A DNA stretch of 64,000 bases from Castanea sativa (lineage: Eukaryota; Streptophyta; Magnoliopsida; Fagales; Fagaceae). The notes below the pieces were generated by a model. That model did not search any database. It saw only the letters and a program-made list of their open reading frames with translations, and had not been told where the DNA came from. This document shows positions 37,159 to 51,725 of this stretch, in pieces. The position numbers and the translations under genes are program-made. The DNA lies in contig NC_134015.1 in assembly GCF_040712315.1 (NCBI RefSeq), forward strand, positions 11,676,945 through 11,740,944, read 5' to 3'. Positions within the stretch are counted from its first letter, which is position 1, and each line of letters opens with the position of its first letter.

Positions 37159-40100
37159 TTATTGCAGGGTATGAGTCATTGATGCTTGGATTTCTTCTAG
37201 TGTACACCCCTTAGTCTCTGGCACCAGCTTAGCAATGAATAAAATTCCCATACCACATATGACTGCAAATATGAAGAATGTCCCTGAAATGATTTTCCCA
37301 AAAATATCATAAAATTAATTATAAAAACAAAAAATTTAATTCATGCTGTATGGTCTAGATGAAATAAAAATAAAAATAAAGATGCGAAGGAAGACTAATG
37401 GGAGGCATCACCTGCTGAGCTCCAATCAAATAAATAGTTGAAAGTGTAAGAAACTACCCAAGAACCAATCCAGCTCACCAATGTCACAAGGCTTCCAGCT
37501 GAACCCTTTATATTTATAGGAAATATCTGAAAAGCCCCATTATTAAATTTCAAGCCAATGCCATGCTGTAATGTCACACTCTCGCTTAAATTTGTAATAG
37601 TTATGGAGCAGAAAAATGAGGCTTAAAAAAGGTGCTCATACCTCAGACATAATAACCCATGGTATGTTTCCCATGCCTAGCTCAAAAGAACCCAAGTATA
37701 CCTAATTACAGTATCGTATAATCAATACACTTTTATACACAACTATACATTATAGAAGGAACACTCGAAAAACTTGTGCTCATTAACTCTAAGTTCTCAT
37801 TGTGACCTACTCTTGAGCCAATACTTTGTGCTCCCTAGTAAATGTTGTATGAGCAACTGTGCAAGACAGGAAAGATAAATCAAACATTCATTTATGTGTT
37901 ACATTGGTCTGTTTTTAAGTGTCGAGAAGTAAGATTGGTTTAGCATTGTTGTTTGATTAAATGCTTAGGTAAAAGGAAGAAAAATGGATTTTGGGTGTTA
38001 ATGAGAAGTGAAAAACAGACTAATCAAGATCGACCACAACTTGTTTAATGTAATAGAAAAACTAATACATAAATTCCCATGTTAGATTTAAAAGTATGCA
38101 TATATATATATATGAGAAATGCTAGGTCCACTACATTTTTACATCATTTTTCACAACAAATCCTAAATAGCAGGTTATTACTGATTGTTATTAGTGGGGC
38201 AAAAAAGTAATTTCAATGGTAGATTCAAATTAGAGCTAATAACAACTAGCCACTTATGATTTATTGTGAAAGTAGCACTTCTATATATATGAAGAGTACT
38301 AAAACCTTGCTTTTGGTATTTCAACCAAAAAAGAAAAAGGAAAAGTTTGCATATGGTGGGTTTGCATTACCAACACACCAATAAGTGCCAAAATGGAAAT
38401 GAGCTCCTTCCCGCTTTGAAGATCCTGCTTATGGCATTTTCAACTTTTTAGGATACAGTAATACTTTAAAAGAAATCAAACACACTATAGAGGTTTAACA
38501 AGTTTGCTTAAAAAACAACCTGCAAGAAGAATGCGAATCCAGTGAGGACACAGCCTAAGCATGCTCCAGTCACAGATATCTGCAGGCATTGGCAGGATTC
38601 AGTATTGGATTGTCAAATAACTGCAAGCATAAATTGAATTCTGCTCAGCTCTGACCATTAGAAGCGGCCATCTTCCACACTTATCTATCAAAAGTACTCC
38701 TAAAGTTGTCATTAGAATCTGCGGAGGAATGATTACTCAATTTTAGAAAAGATGAAAGTTATAAACCACATATATAAAGAATTACATCAGACCTGAACAA
38801 CTGCTGCAGCTATAGTCCCAATCTTACTTGAAAAACCTGTCATACAACCATTATGTCTTCATTTTTCTGTGATATGTTTCTTTCAATTAACTGTAAAAAA
38901 TTACAATATCACATTAATTACCAGCTGACTCAAATATAGCACTTGTATAAAATGCAAACCCATTAAGTCCTCCAAATTCTTGGAATACCATCAGCCCAAC
39001 TGCAGCCTAGAATGGTTTCAAATTTTCTAGACACCACAAAAGATATTGAAGAAAACAGGCGACAGATAAGAATAATTTATAATGCTAACTATTATAGAAT
39101 AAGCATATTTTTCCTGAAATAGGTATAGAACTCCATCTTCAGAGTTTAATCGAACTTTTTCAGTATATTCCTAAAACACGAAGAAGGCCCTTTGCATCAC
39201 TTGTTATCAATGTTAGTTACTCCATGAAATTCAAACAAACAAACAAGATATGTGTGTGTGTGTGTTTACACGTGTGCATATATATTACTATGATATCAGC
39301 TGCCTCTTTGGAAATATCAGCATTTTTCCCCCTAAGGAATTGCAGAACAGCTTCAAACTCTTCTATGCGACCACGTTTGGCCTGAACACAATGACACTTA
39401 TCATATGAGCATACATGGTGATGAATAATATTGCTTCATTAATTCCTGAACTAATATTGCAATGCTAAATTCGGTTTTTGCTTGTTTTAGGCTTCAATAA
39501 GTAAAGGAAAAAGAAAAACAACCAGATATTTTCTCCCTTCTTGATTAATGAGCAACATGTATATGCCAACATTATTAAAAATAAAAATAAATAAATAAAA
39601 ACTTCTAATAGATATTGAATTGGACTCACCAGCCATCTAGGAGACTCAGGAATGAAAAATAGGCCAAGCACATGTACTATACACGGAATGATTCCTGAGA
39701 AATGAAAATTATATTACATACAAGCCAAGCTCATGGAGCTATGTTCTGATTGTATTAACAACTATACAAGACTAACCTATTAGAGCCAAGGTGCGCCAAT
39801 TGACAAGAGAACCAATGAGAAATGTGAGAGCCTTGCCGCAACCTATCATCAACTATAAAATGGATACATATAGACACATAAACGAAGAGGCTGACTAATA
39901 ATTCAAATCTATGATCAAAACATACCTGATTAAGTGATGTAAATGTCACCCTAACATTCTTGGGTGTAATTTCAGCAATATAAACAGGAACCTGTAAAAG
40001 AATTTGTAACTACCTTCATCACATGGATATGTGATCAATTTGAAGTTTAAACCTTATAATTGTAATTACCACATAAGAAAGAACCCCAATTCCACATCCC

Positions 40101-43100
40101 ACTAAAAATCTTCCAAGGTCAAGCCACCAAACATCCTGTTAAAAATCACACATTTTATGTTATGACATTTTTTTTCCACTTTTTGCTAGAGATGTTATGA
40201 TTTCATTCAATTGTTTTTTATGTCCCCTAAACAATCTATTCTCCATGCACTATGGTTCTTGACCCAACCTTCACTTTTGTTCTTTAATTCAGTCTTTTTA
40301 TTATATGGTCCTTAATTATATAATCATTTACAATCTGATAACATGAAAACTGTGTCGAGGAACTTCAAGTAACTAAAATTATACCCAAACAAATAAAAAT
40401 TATTGAAAATATACTACTTTGTGGTCTGTTTTGACGTATATCTAGAATTTGAGCTTGAAGCTCAAACAAAAGCAAAGAATAAAATATGACGTTTTCTAAT
40501 GTTAAACCCGAAGCTATTCTTCAACTGGGGAAAGAATGTATACTGGAAAATGAGACAAACATAAGTGAAACAAAAGTTTTAGAATCGATATTGGGATTAT
40601 GATAGAGAGAGAACCATAAACACACAAAAATTAATTTGGTTTGACTTGGCAGCCTATGTCCAGAGCAAAAAGCCTTGAGCAACTACATCTTTGCTATATT
40701 GAATAGTATATTATAATGAGCCCATTGGAGGTAAATATAAAGAGATTAAAACTAGGCTAAACATAAAATGACCTGCTGAAGTATGGTACAAGTTAGGCTT
40801 GCAATATAAGCATTGTTATTGTTAGAAATGTATTTTACCCAGAATAATATACATGAGTGCCTTTATATAGGAGGCATATGAGTGCTGTATAAGTAAATAT
40901 GAGTGCAGTACAAGTAGTACAATGTGTGCTTTACAAGTAAGTGATCTAGATGGGCTAAACCCACAGATGAGTGTACGTTAACAGCCCCCTCAAACTCAAG
41001 GTGGATGTGAGACCAACTTGAGGTTGTCAACAAAATCACGAAGGTGTCCCTTAGGATGGGACTTGGTAAAGATGTCTGCAAGTTGATCTTTGGAGGATAC
41101 GGAGAAGAGCTTGAGAGCACCATGAACAAGATGATAACGGATAAAATGACAATCAATCTCAATATGTTTAGTCCGTTCATGGAAGACATCATTGTGAGCA
41201 ATGTGAATGACACTCTGATTATCACAATAAAGAGGTGTAGCAGAGGATGTAGACACATCTAAGTCTGTAAGAAGCCATTGTAACCAAAGAAGCTCAGATG
41301 TGGTATCAGCAAGAGCACGATATTCTACTTCAGTACTGGAGCGGGCCACAAAGGTTTGTTTCTTACTTCGCCAAGAAATCAAGGAAGAGCCAAGTAGAAA
41401 ACAATAGCCAGTGGTAGACCTACGATCAATGGGATCTCCTGCCCAATCAGCATCAGAGAATGCACGGAGTACAAGAGGAGATTGAGCTGAGTAGAAAAGG
41501 CCATGGAAGAGAGTGCCCTTCAAGTATCGAAGAATGCGCAGAACAGCAGCATAGTGAGTCGACTGTGGAGTAGACAAATACAGGCTGACCTGATGAACAG
41601 CATAAAAAATGTCTGGACGAGTAACTGTGAGATAAACTAGGCTGCCAACTAATCATCTGTAAAGAGAAGGATTAGACAATGGTTTCCCCCCCGAGGGAGT
41701 CAGATGTGCATTAAGCTCAACTGGGGTGTCAATAGTCTTGCTGTCAGTGAGTCCAGCACGAGACAAAATATCAGAAGTATACTTGGCTTGAGTAATATAA
41801 AGACCATCCGAGGAACGAGTGATTTCAAGACCCAAGAAATAGCTAAGATGTCCAAGATCTTTCATCTCAAACTGCTGACTAAGAAAATCCTTGAGTTCTT
41901 GTATGCCACTAAGGTCATCACCAGTTATGATCATATCATCCACATAGAGGAGAAGTAGAATGGTGCCTTTATCAGTACGACGAAGAAATAAGGCAGCATC
42001 ATAAGGACTGGCAATGTAACCCAAGCGAAAAATAGTAGAGCTAAATTTTGTAAACCAAGCTCGAGGGGCTTGTTTAAGACCATACAATGCTCGGCGAAGG
42101 CGGCAAACCTTGTTGGAGTCAATGGAGAGACCTGGAGGAGGTTGCATGTAAACTTCTTCACTCAAGTCTCCATTAAAGAATGCATTTTTAGCATCTATCT
42201 AAAAAAGATCCCATTTGTTAGCAGCAGCAACAGCCAGGAGGGCACGAACAGATGAGATGCGGGCAATTGGAGCAAAGGTCTCTTCATAATCAATCCCATA
42301 CTCCCTTATAGCGCTCAATGGACCCATCTGAGCGAGTCTTAATCTTGTAGATCCACTTGCAACCAACCATAGACTGTCCAAGAGGGAGCGTAACTAAGTC
42401 CCAAGTATGGTTTTTGGTTAATGCATCAATTTCCTCTTTCATTGCAATATGCCATAAAGGGTCAGTGGAGGCCTCACGATAGGTTTGAGGCTCGTGAAGT
42501 GTAGCAAGTGCAGTGTAACAATGGTAATCAAGTAAATGTGTAAGAATGGATCTTACCCGGGTTGAGTGACGAGGTGGAATATCTTGTGGAGGTGGAAGGT
42601 CTTGTGGAGGATCTTCAGGCGGAGCAGGAGCGAGGGACCTAGGCTCGAGTTGGGGTAGCTCATCATCAATCTGCTCATCTTCGACCTGTCCAGAAGAGAC
42701 ATTAAAAGGATCGGGTGTTTGTATATAGAAGTCTAAAGGAGGATCAAGTGGAGTTGGAGAAGGAACATGAGACTCCTCTGGAAAAACTTCAACTACAGAT
42801 GAGGTAGTGAGGGAAGAGCAAAAATGAGAGAGTTCAACAAACAAGCGATGTTCCCAGAAGACAACATTACGAGAAACACGAAGGCGATGAGAGACAGGAT
42901 CATAACATCGATACCCTTTTTGTGTTTCGCCATAACCAAGGAAACAGCAAAGTCTAGATCGAGACTCAAGTTTGTTGTGCTCATGAGACCGAAGAAGAAC
43001 GAAACAAGCAGATCCAAAAGAGCGAAGGTGATGATAGTCAGGGGGTGACCCAAAGAGACGCTCATACGGAGTTTGATTATGGATGACAGTGCTTGATTGG

Positions 43101-46100
43101 AATTCGGTTGATGGTGTGAACAGCATGAAGAGCAACTTCACCCCAGAATGGAGGAGGAACCTTGGCAGAAAGAAGAAAAGTACGAACAGTGTCAAGAATA
43201 TGACGAAGTTTACGTTCAGCTCGACCATTTTGCTGAGAGGTACCTGGACAAGTTAGATGATGTACAGTGCCATAGGAGTGTAATAGAGCTTGAAAAGCAT
43301 ATTGAGTGTATTCAAGAGCATTATCAGAACGAAATATTTTGATTCTTTTGGAGAATTGGGTTTCAACCATTTTTGCAAAGTTACTGTATATTGGCAAAAT
43401 TTCAGAACGAGATTTCATAGGAAATATCCAACTGTAACGAGAATAATCATCGATGAAAACAACAAAATATCGAGATCCACCAATACTAGCAACAGGAGAA
43501 GGTCCCCAAACATCAGAATGAATTAACTCAAAAATACTATTAGAAATAGAATCACTATTATTATAAGGTAAAGCTGGCTGTTTTCCGAACTGGCATGAAG
43601 TACAATCAAAATTGTCTTTGGACCCAGAACCTAACAGACCCTTAGAAGCTAACTGTTGTACCCGAGAAGAGGGTGCATGACCAAGACGAGAGTGCCAAAG
43701 TGAGAGAGAGGGTAAGGAAGACACCGCAGTAGCAGCAGCAGCAGCAACAGCAGCAACAGACACCGGAGCAACAGGTGGAAGATGAAGATTGTCCACTAGA
43801 AACATACGCCCAACTCTAGGGCTGGTCCCAAGCTCTTGCCCCGTCCTCGGATCCTGCACAATACACCCAGAATAGTAAAAAATAAGGCGATAACCTAGTT
43901 CAGCTAATCGTCCCACAGAACACAAATTATAGGATAGGTTAGGAACGTGGTAGACCCTAGGAACAGAGAGGTTGGAGGTTGAAACAAAACCAAGACTATT
44001 CCCATGCATGGTGGAACCATCAGTTATGTGGATATTGAGGGGATGTGGAGCAGGGTCAAGTGTGGAGAATAAGGACGAGTAAGGTGTCATGTGATTGCAA
44101 CAGGCAGAATCAAAAAGCCAAGTTTGAGACTTATCGGGTAAAACTGAGAGAGAGCGGTGGAAAGAGATGCATTACCGGCCCATACGAACGGCTTGAGCTA
44201 TGATCTCCCGTAGGTCAGGTGGGTGAGAGGTTGATAGTGGATCCGAAGACCGGGACTCATTGAAATGGGAGGCATTGGCGGAGTAGACTCGAGTGTTGCT
44301 TAGCTGCAGTAGTAGATTTGTTGCGACGGTAACAAGTCTCAATAGTGTGGCCAGGGCGCTTGCAATAGTTGCAGAACTTTTTATTGGTCTGTCTGCGACG
44401 ATTGCTAGAGCCAGAAGGATCACCTGAATGCTGAGGTTGCTCTATGGAAGGAGTAAGGGCCAGAACATTAAACTTATCCTGGGCTTGAAGAGTTGCAAGA
44501 CGAGCTTCTTCTCTGACTAACTCATTCACAGCAATATCGAGAGAGGGAGGAGGACAACGATTCAGAAGCTGACCTCGAATGGGCTCATAGTCCTTGTGGA
44601 GTGACATCAGGAACTCATAGAGACGAAATTCATCTCTAATAGCAGCATATTGTTGGGCATCTTTTAAGCATGCCCAAGTTGGATCAGAAAGGTCAATTTG
44701 GTCCTAAATGAAGCGAAGCTGATCATAGTAGTCATTGATGGACTGCCCCGGTTCTTGCCTGAGTTGATGCAATTCAACCACTAACTGATATTTCATGGAT
44801 TCGTGAGTGGTAGAGTATCTTTTGGCCAACATATCCCATGCTGATTTCGCATCATCAAAGCTGCCCAGCAAATTGGAGATGGAGGGAATAGAAGTATTTC
44901 AAATCCATGTGAGGATCATGTGATTGTGACTATCCCATTCAATCATGCGATTGAGAAAAGCAGCATCTTCTTCACTTGCCCCCTTCACAGGAATAGTGAT
45001 TGCACCAGTGCAATAATGCCAGAGCATGCGACCCTTAAGGAAATTGCGCATAGCTTGAGACCAAGATAAGTAATTCCTAGTCCCCTCCAATACAGTATTG
45101 ATGAGGCGAGGAAGAAAAACATCCTTTTATCCATTTAGAGACACAATATGCAAAAACAGACTGCAAAAATGAAATATACGCGAAAAACTGAGTAAGGAGA
45201 ACCTGGACTGCAAAAAAGTCAACTCCAGGAAAAGTCAACTGTCAAAGTCAATGGTCAAATGTGACGTGGCGGTGACGTCAGCAGCGCGTTGGAAGGTGAC
45301 GTCAGCGATGACGTGGCAGACTGACGTGGCTAGGGCTGACGTCAGCAGGATCAGTCTGGCGCGTGGAGGCGCGTGAGCAGGAGGTTCGGCACATGGCAGT
45401 GCGTGGCGGCTCGGTTTGGCGCGTGGAGGCGCGTGGGCGCGTGACCTTCAGTGCAGAAACTTTGGGCGGCGCGTGAGGGCGCGTGGAGACTCCGATTACT
45501 GTGAGGTTTTCACGAACAGGTAGATCGGAGCAAGACGATCTTCATGGTACCTTCGGAAAATTTTTCGGAGCAATATTCACAGCGATGCCGAAAAAGGCAG
45601 TAGTCTTTGCAGTGTTCGAACTCTTCAACGGCAGCTGCTACAGGTCTGGAACCTGAGGAAGATGTCTGGAAGACTCGAAGGTTTAACGGCGAAAGGCTGT
45701 AGCAGTTGTTGTGACAGCGGAAGCAATATTAAGAATGGAGTTATACTAATAAAGACAAGACTGCGAAGAAAATGTCAGAGCAGTGGCTCTGATACCATGT
45801 TAGAAATACTGAATTCAATAGTATTGTATTTTACCCAGAATAATATACATGAGTGCCTTTATATAGGAGGCATATGAGTGTTGTACAAGTAAATATGAGT
45901 GCAGTACAAGTAGTACAATGTGTGCTCTACAAGTAAGTGATCTAGATGGGCCAAGCCCACAGATGAGTGTACGTTAACAGTTATACTAATAAAATAGCCT
46001 GGACATATATCTTTAGCAACTTCCGTTAAACTCAAAGGTGGAAGCTTGAAGACATCTTGAATCTGAAATGAGAGATCATGAAGGAAACTGTGACCATATA

Positions 46101-49100
46101 GGACCAACTGGACGTCAAATGAACCAGACACAGTATAGAATGGAACATGCGAGATAATTAATGTTGGCCACAAATGGAGGTTGGAGAACAACTGCATTAG
46201 TGGCCAAATTGACAGAGGAACAATGGAGAGGCAATGGCATACTCAAGACAAATGGCAGTGATATACAGTCAATGACAAATGGTGATTAGAGGACCTCGAC
46301 ACCAGTAGCCAAAGCTGAAAAGCATAGCTGGTTAGAAGACACCAGCAAAAGATAGCATCAAAGATACCGCAGAGGATAGCCTACTCACAATAGTCAAAAG
46401 ATATTGGTCAAGGATAACGAAATATTCTAGGAAAGATTATTATTATTATTTTTTAAATACTAAGTATTTTAACATACACATGAGACCACCGGGCACCCTT
46501 GGTGCGGTGGTCACTCTACAAGTATAAGTGCTTGTGGAGTGTGAGGGGCATGGGCTGGAGTTCAAGTTTTTAAGAGAGAGCTTCACACACATATACACTT
46601 AGATTAAGCTAGAGTAGAAATTCTATCTTATATAAAAAATAAATAAATAAAAATAAAAAACATACACATGAGGAAAGGGGAAAATGTCTTAAAGAAATTG
46701 ATAGTAGTATATATCCAAAAAGGGATACTTGCTCATTTTCAATATTTAAGGGGGTTAATTGCTCGATTTAAAAGATTGTGTGGGGATTGTGAACTACACA
46801 AATTTATAAAAAGGGAAAAGTGTCTTTTCACCTATAATAATCCTTTTTTTTTTTTTTGAGAAACTATAATAATCCTTGAGTGCAATTAAAGTTAGTTTCA
46901 TACTACAAAAATAGTAATACTAGTACAATCAATTTGGATGGATATTTCTAACAAAAAGAAAATTTAAATAAAGAAAATTATCATAATAAATAAATAAATA
47001 AACCTTTGCAAATACTATTGCGAGCCAGCCGAGGATGCATAATATTTCTGAAACTCCCATTGCCTGCTTTAAAAGATAAACTAATACTTATTAATTGAAA
47101 ATGTTGGTAGAATGTGAAACTAAAAGTTTAGGGGGTGACAAAACTATTTAGAACATGAAATAACTTACGCCTCTCCTACCAATGAAATCCGAAATTTTTC
47201 CACTAAATACTGCACCTAACATTGCTCCAATCGTTAATATTGAACCAAAAATCGAATACTGCACCATATGTGAAAACGAAAATGAGGAAAAATGAATATA
47301 ATAAATCAAGGAATGTAATAGGGAGAAAAACAAAAAACACAATTATGAACCTAAATCACTTTTATTAATGTAATAATATGTTTTACTAATCAACACATGA
47401 CTTACCTAACAATTATGTAAATCGATATGATATTGTATTAAAAAATTAAAGGTACCACCGGTCCACCTCTGAATTTTTTTTCCATTTAGCTTTATTTTTA
47501 CAATATTTTAGTTAGTTGTCTAGTTTGCAAATTATTCAGCAAACTAGCATCTCGAGTATCTAAAACTCGAGTTCCAAGATAGAAATCGAGTTTTAAAAAC
47601 TCGAGTTGTAAGTGGTGGGAGCAGACCTGGAAAAAAATCCACATGGAACTCGAGTTTTTAAGACTCGAGTTCCACCTTTACTTATTTATGCTGCTTCTTC
47701 CCTTGTTCTTCTTTCCTTATTCTTCTTCATTGGATCAGCTTGTGATTCTTCTTCGTTGAATTTGCGTTCTCCAAAGAGGTGAAATTCCGTCATGGTTAAA
47801 AGAAGTGAAAATATGCGAAGAGCCTTTTAGCTCCTCTGTTTCTTCTCAGAGTTTCCGAAGATATTCATCCCACAACCCAAATATGAATCGAATTTTCAAA
47901 AAAAAAAAAGTGAACATACAGGTGTCTTTTAATGGGTGCGATGAGTGGATGGGAATTCTTTTGTGCCTTGTTTTTGTACCCCGCGAGTGTCATCGATACC
48001 CACCTGAAATTGAAGTTTATTCAACTGAAGTTGATGGACGGCATGAGTATTTAGTGCCACTTAGATCTAGGATTGGGGAAAGTTATTGTAAATTTGAATC
48101 ACAGGCTGATCAGTACTTCTGCTTCTTCTTCCCCTGTTCTGCTTCTTCTTCCCATTTCTGGCTCTTCATCTTCATCGCCATCTTTGTACGTGTTCTTCTT
48201 TGGAACTCGAGTCTTTAAGACTCGAGTTCCATGTGGCAAAAACTTGTCCATCTCAGCAATCAGAACTCGAGTCTTGGAGGCTCGATTTTTCCACCGAACT
48301 CGAGCTTGTGAGGCTCGAGATGTTATTTTCCTCATTTCTTTCCAGTTCTTGCTAACTAACTATATTATGTGGCAAACTCCTGCTATTCTGAAAATTACCT
48401 CGTCCACCTCCACCGGACATCATGGTCCATGTAGTACCTCTAGGGGTTGGAGGGAGGGAGGGGGTTTGAGTAGTAGTAGGATCATTTCTAACAAATATAA
48501 TAATAAATAATAGAGGTATACTATAAATTACCTCTTTATAAATTTCCTCATAACTACAGTTTTACTTTACTGGATATAAATATATCATGTTTTGAAACAG
48601 TAAATATAGTTTTTTAAGCTCACTTTTTTTTTCTTTTTTATTATTAGAACAACCTCACTTTTTTCTAGCTACAACTTTTTCAAACATCCATTTTCAATTT
48701 TTTTTTTAAATGGTTATATCAAAAGTATACTTATACGCTTAGCATCAGCTTTTTTTTTTTTTTTTGAGAAGGATCAGCTTATTTAGCTTATTGCTAAAAG
48801 TCTGCTAAAATATACTTATACTTCAAAAATGTGAAGTTTTAAAAAGTTGTACATCAAAGTTATAAATAAACAAATAAAAAGACACAAATGGACAACCATT
48901 TGAGTGAACCATAGTTTTGAAAGCATGACATTTTTTTAACAACTTTACTATACATTCTACAGCCCAATATGAAGGACCAAAGAAGTAGAAGAAAGACAAG
49001 AAAAGCCATACAATTGCAATGGGCATAGGTCTTAAAGATAACCAAAGAGCTTACCCAAACCTCAGAATTTTAATTTTTGAGTAAATTTCACTAACTACCC

Positions 49101-51492
49101 CTGAGGTTTGGACAAATACCAAGGAGGTCCAGAAGATTACGAAACTGACCATTTCAATCCTTAAGTCCAAATGGACTCTAACACCGTTAATCTTAGCCCT
49201 CTCATCCCTTTCTCTTTGCTTTCTCTTCTTCACGCCAAAAACTCTCTCTATGTCAAGCTCAAGCTAGCCATAAGGTTTCAAACTCAACAAAGGACCAATA
49301 AGACAATCAAACACATATCAACCCAAACAAACAACCATCCAACTTCAAACCTCAAACATATCCAGATCAAAAACATTTCAAAACAAAACAAAGACCCATA
49401 ACAAAGACAACCCAGCTACTGCCGTCCACCATGGCACCACCTATCACTGCCCACTCTTCCTCCTCAAACCCAAATAGTTCCAACTGTCCAACATCATATG
49501 ATTCATTGTCCAAACCCAAACAAACCCAAATTAACAATTTTTTTTAAAAAACCCAGACCCATGACGACGAGATCTGTCATATTAGGATCTTGCTACCACC
49601 AACCACCACTCATCGCGACCAACAAAACCTTTGCTCAAACCAAAGCAAACCCACCTCACCGATCCAAGCCAAAATCCACAAACCTCCACTGCTGACCCAT
49701 TGCCGATCCAAACCAAAATCACAAACCACCACTGCCGACCCATAACCGATCCAAACCAAAATCACAAACCTCCACCACTAACCCACACCAAAACCCACGA
49801 ACCACTGCTAAGCCATAACACGACGTTGCCGCTCAAAGACCACAAGAACCAACACTGTTCCACATTGAAACCCACCAACACCGATCCACACCGAAACTCA
49901 CCAAAACTGCTTACCCACACCACCACACTGTCGCAAAGACCATGATAGAAAGAAGAAAGGGACATGAGAGTCAAAGAGAGATTTGAGAGTGGAAGAAGGA
50001 TGAGAGACTTAGAGAGAGTAACCAGAAGAAAAGATTAGAAGAAAGAGAGTGAGAAGAAAGAAGGACCCGTGTGAGGGTGAGAGAGAGAAACTAAAAATAA
50101 ATAACGGCATTAGAATCCGTTTGGACTTAAGGACGGAAATGATCAATTTTGTAATCTTCTGGACCCCCTTAGTATTTGTCCAATCCTTAGGGGTAGTTAG
50201 TGAAATTTACCCTTAATTTTTTATACAATCACTCAAAAACATTTTTTTTTTTAATCTTGATGTGAAGTTTTATTTAAATATTCTTTTCGCCTTTTTTTTT
50301 TCTTTTTTTTTTGCTAGGTAAATCTATTAGTGTGATATCCATTTATTGAACCACCACAAGGTAAGTGTGTATAAAGACAAAAGGCAATTGTCTATTTAAA
50401 TACTGTTTAATTAATGTATTGAAATTTTCAAATAATACTTAATTTAAATTTAACCTCAACTGAAGTAAGGCCAAGGTCATCCTCAATTCCGGATTCGGAT
50501 GGTGACGAATACCCCACCTGCAAAACAATCATAAATGATAAATCATTAGTTTGAGTGAGAAATAACATATGTTATAATACTATGATAAATTATCACTTTT
50601 TTTCAAATACTCAGCTAGTTAAGAAATAGTAAATTTAATTATTTAACCATTATTCTAACTCCAAAAATCAATAACTATTGAATAGAAAATGAATTTCCTT
50701 TACCAAAAAATGAGTTCATCTTTATAGTACTAGACATTTTCCCTCAATTAAACTAAAATAACTACTCTGATGGGCCAAGAAAGCCTCTGTAATACAAACA
50801 ATTTGGATCCTTTGTTGTTGGAGAAGTTCTAGTACCATAAATTATTCCACAACTTTTTTGCCACAACTCTAACGTGGAAGATTGTGAATGGTTAACTATC
50901 ACTTACACATAGACCCACAATTTTTTCTTTACTAATCACACATTGCCACGTCACAGTTATGGAAAGAAGTTGTGAAAAACTATGTTGTCCTAGACTTTTC
51001 CTTGTTGTTGGGTCTATTTTAGAGAACTTTGCCAATCTCATCAGAGCCTAAAGGCATGGGTGTGTTATGGGCAAGGTAGTCAATACCGTACTAGTACCGG
51101 TTGTATCGGCCGGTATGTATCATACTGGTACATATACCGGTATCGAAATGTCAATATTTCGTACCGGTTTAAATAGGACGTATCGACCATGTACCGACCA
51201 TACCGACCAATTTCGGGCAATACTAACCGGTACAGAAAAAAAGTTTTTTTTTTTTAGTTTTATAATTTTAAAATTTTTGTAAGAGCAAAATGGTAATTTA
51301 TTTGCATTAACTTATTAGTATTATTTTTTTTCTTAGTATGCAATGAACAATTAAGCTTTTTATTTTTTATATTTTTTTTTTTTTTTAATTGATGCTAAAG
51401 TCTAAAATCATGAATAATTTATTTTGAATTAAGGTAGTGTTTTATGGTAAACTTTTATATTTATTATAATATACATACACACACATACATAA

Positions 51493-51534
<42 letters not shown>

Positions 51535-51650
51535 ACAGCAAACTCAAAACGATACATCGGTATTGATCGATACCGAAATATATCGTTCCACTAATCAAAC
51601 CAATACATCCTCCAGTACGAGATTAACTCTCTTGGTTGTGGGCCACAATT

Positions 51651-51725
<75 letters not shown>

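Larger units (their letters stand above)
40820..45979 (-). mobile_element. Ty1/copia retrotransposon in intron 4 of gene 2
   Basis: A complete 5160 bp element on the same strand as the host gene. LTRs are at 45798-45979 (5') and 40820-40983 (3'), with TG..CA ends. The flanking 5 bp duplication is GTTAT (40815-40819 and 45980-45984). The primer-binding site next to the 5' LTR reads TGGTATCAGAGC, matching initiator tRNA-Met. A polypurine tract (TGAGGGGGC) precedes the 3' LTR. The gag-pol order protease, integrase, reverse transcriptase, RNase H is that of copia. Several stops and frame changes make it non-autonomous now. The LTRs differ at 5 of 164 aligned sites, all transitions, plus an 18 bp indel. 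Confidence 0.95.

Noticed and set aside
42824..43526. Plus-strand frames across the copia region
   Set aside because: These are shadows of the minus-strand pol region, which has clear protease, integrase, RT and RNase H motifs.
40820..45979. Copia insertion as a knockout of gene 2
   Set aside because: It lies wholly within intron 4, with exons 4 and 5 and their splice sites intact.
49171..49974. Pro/Thr/His-rich frames as an extensin-like gene
   Set aside because: Composition reflects imperfect DNA repeats inside a MULE; no signal peptide or Ser-Pro4 motif was seen.
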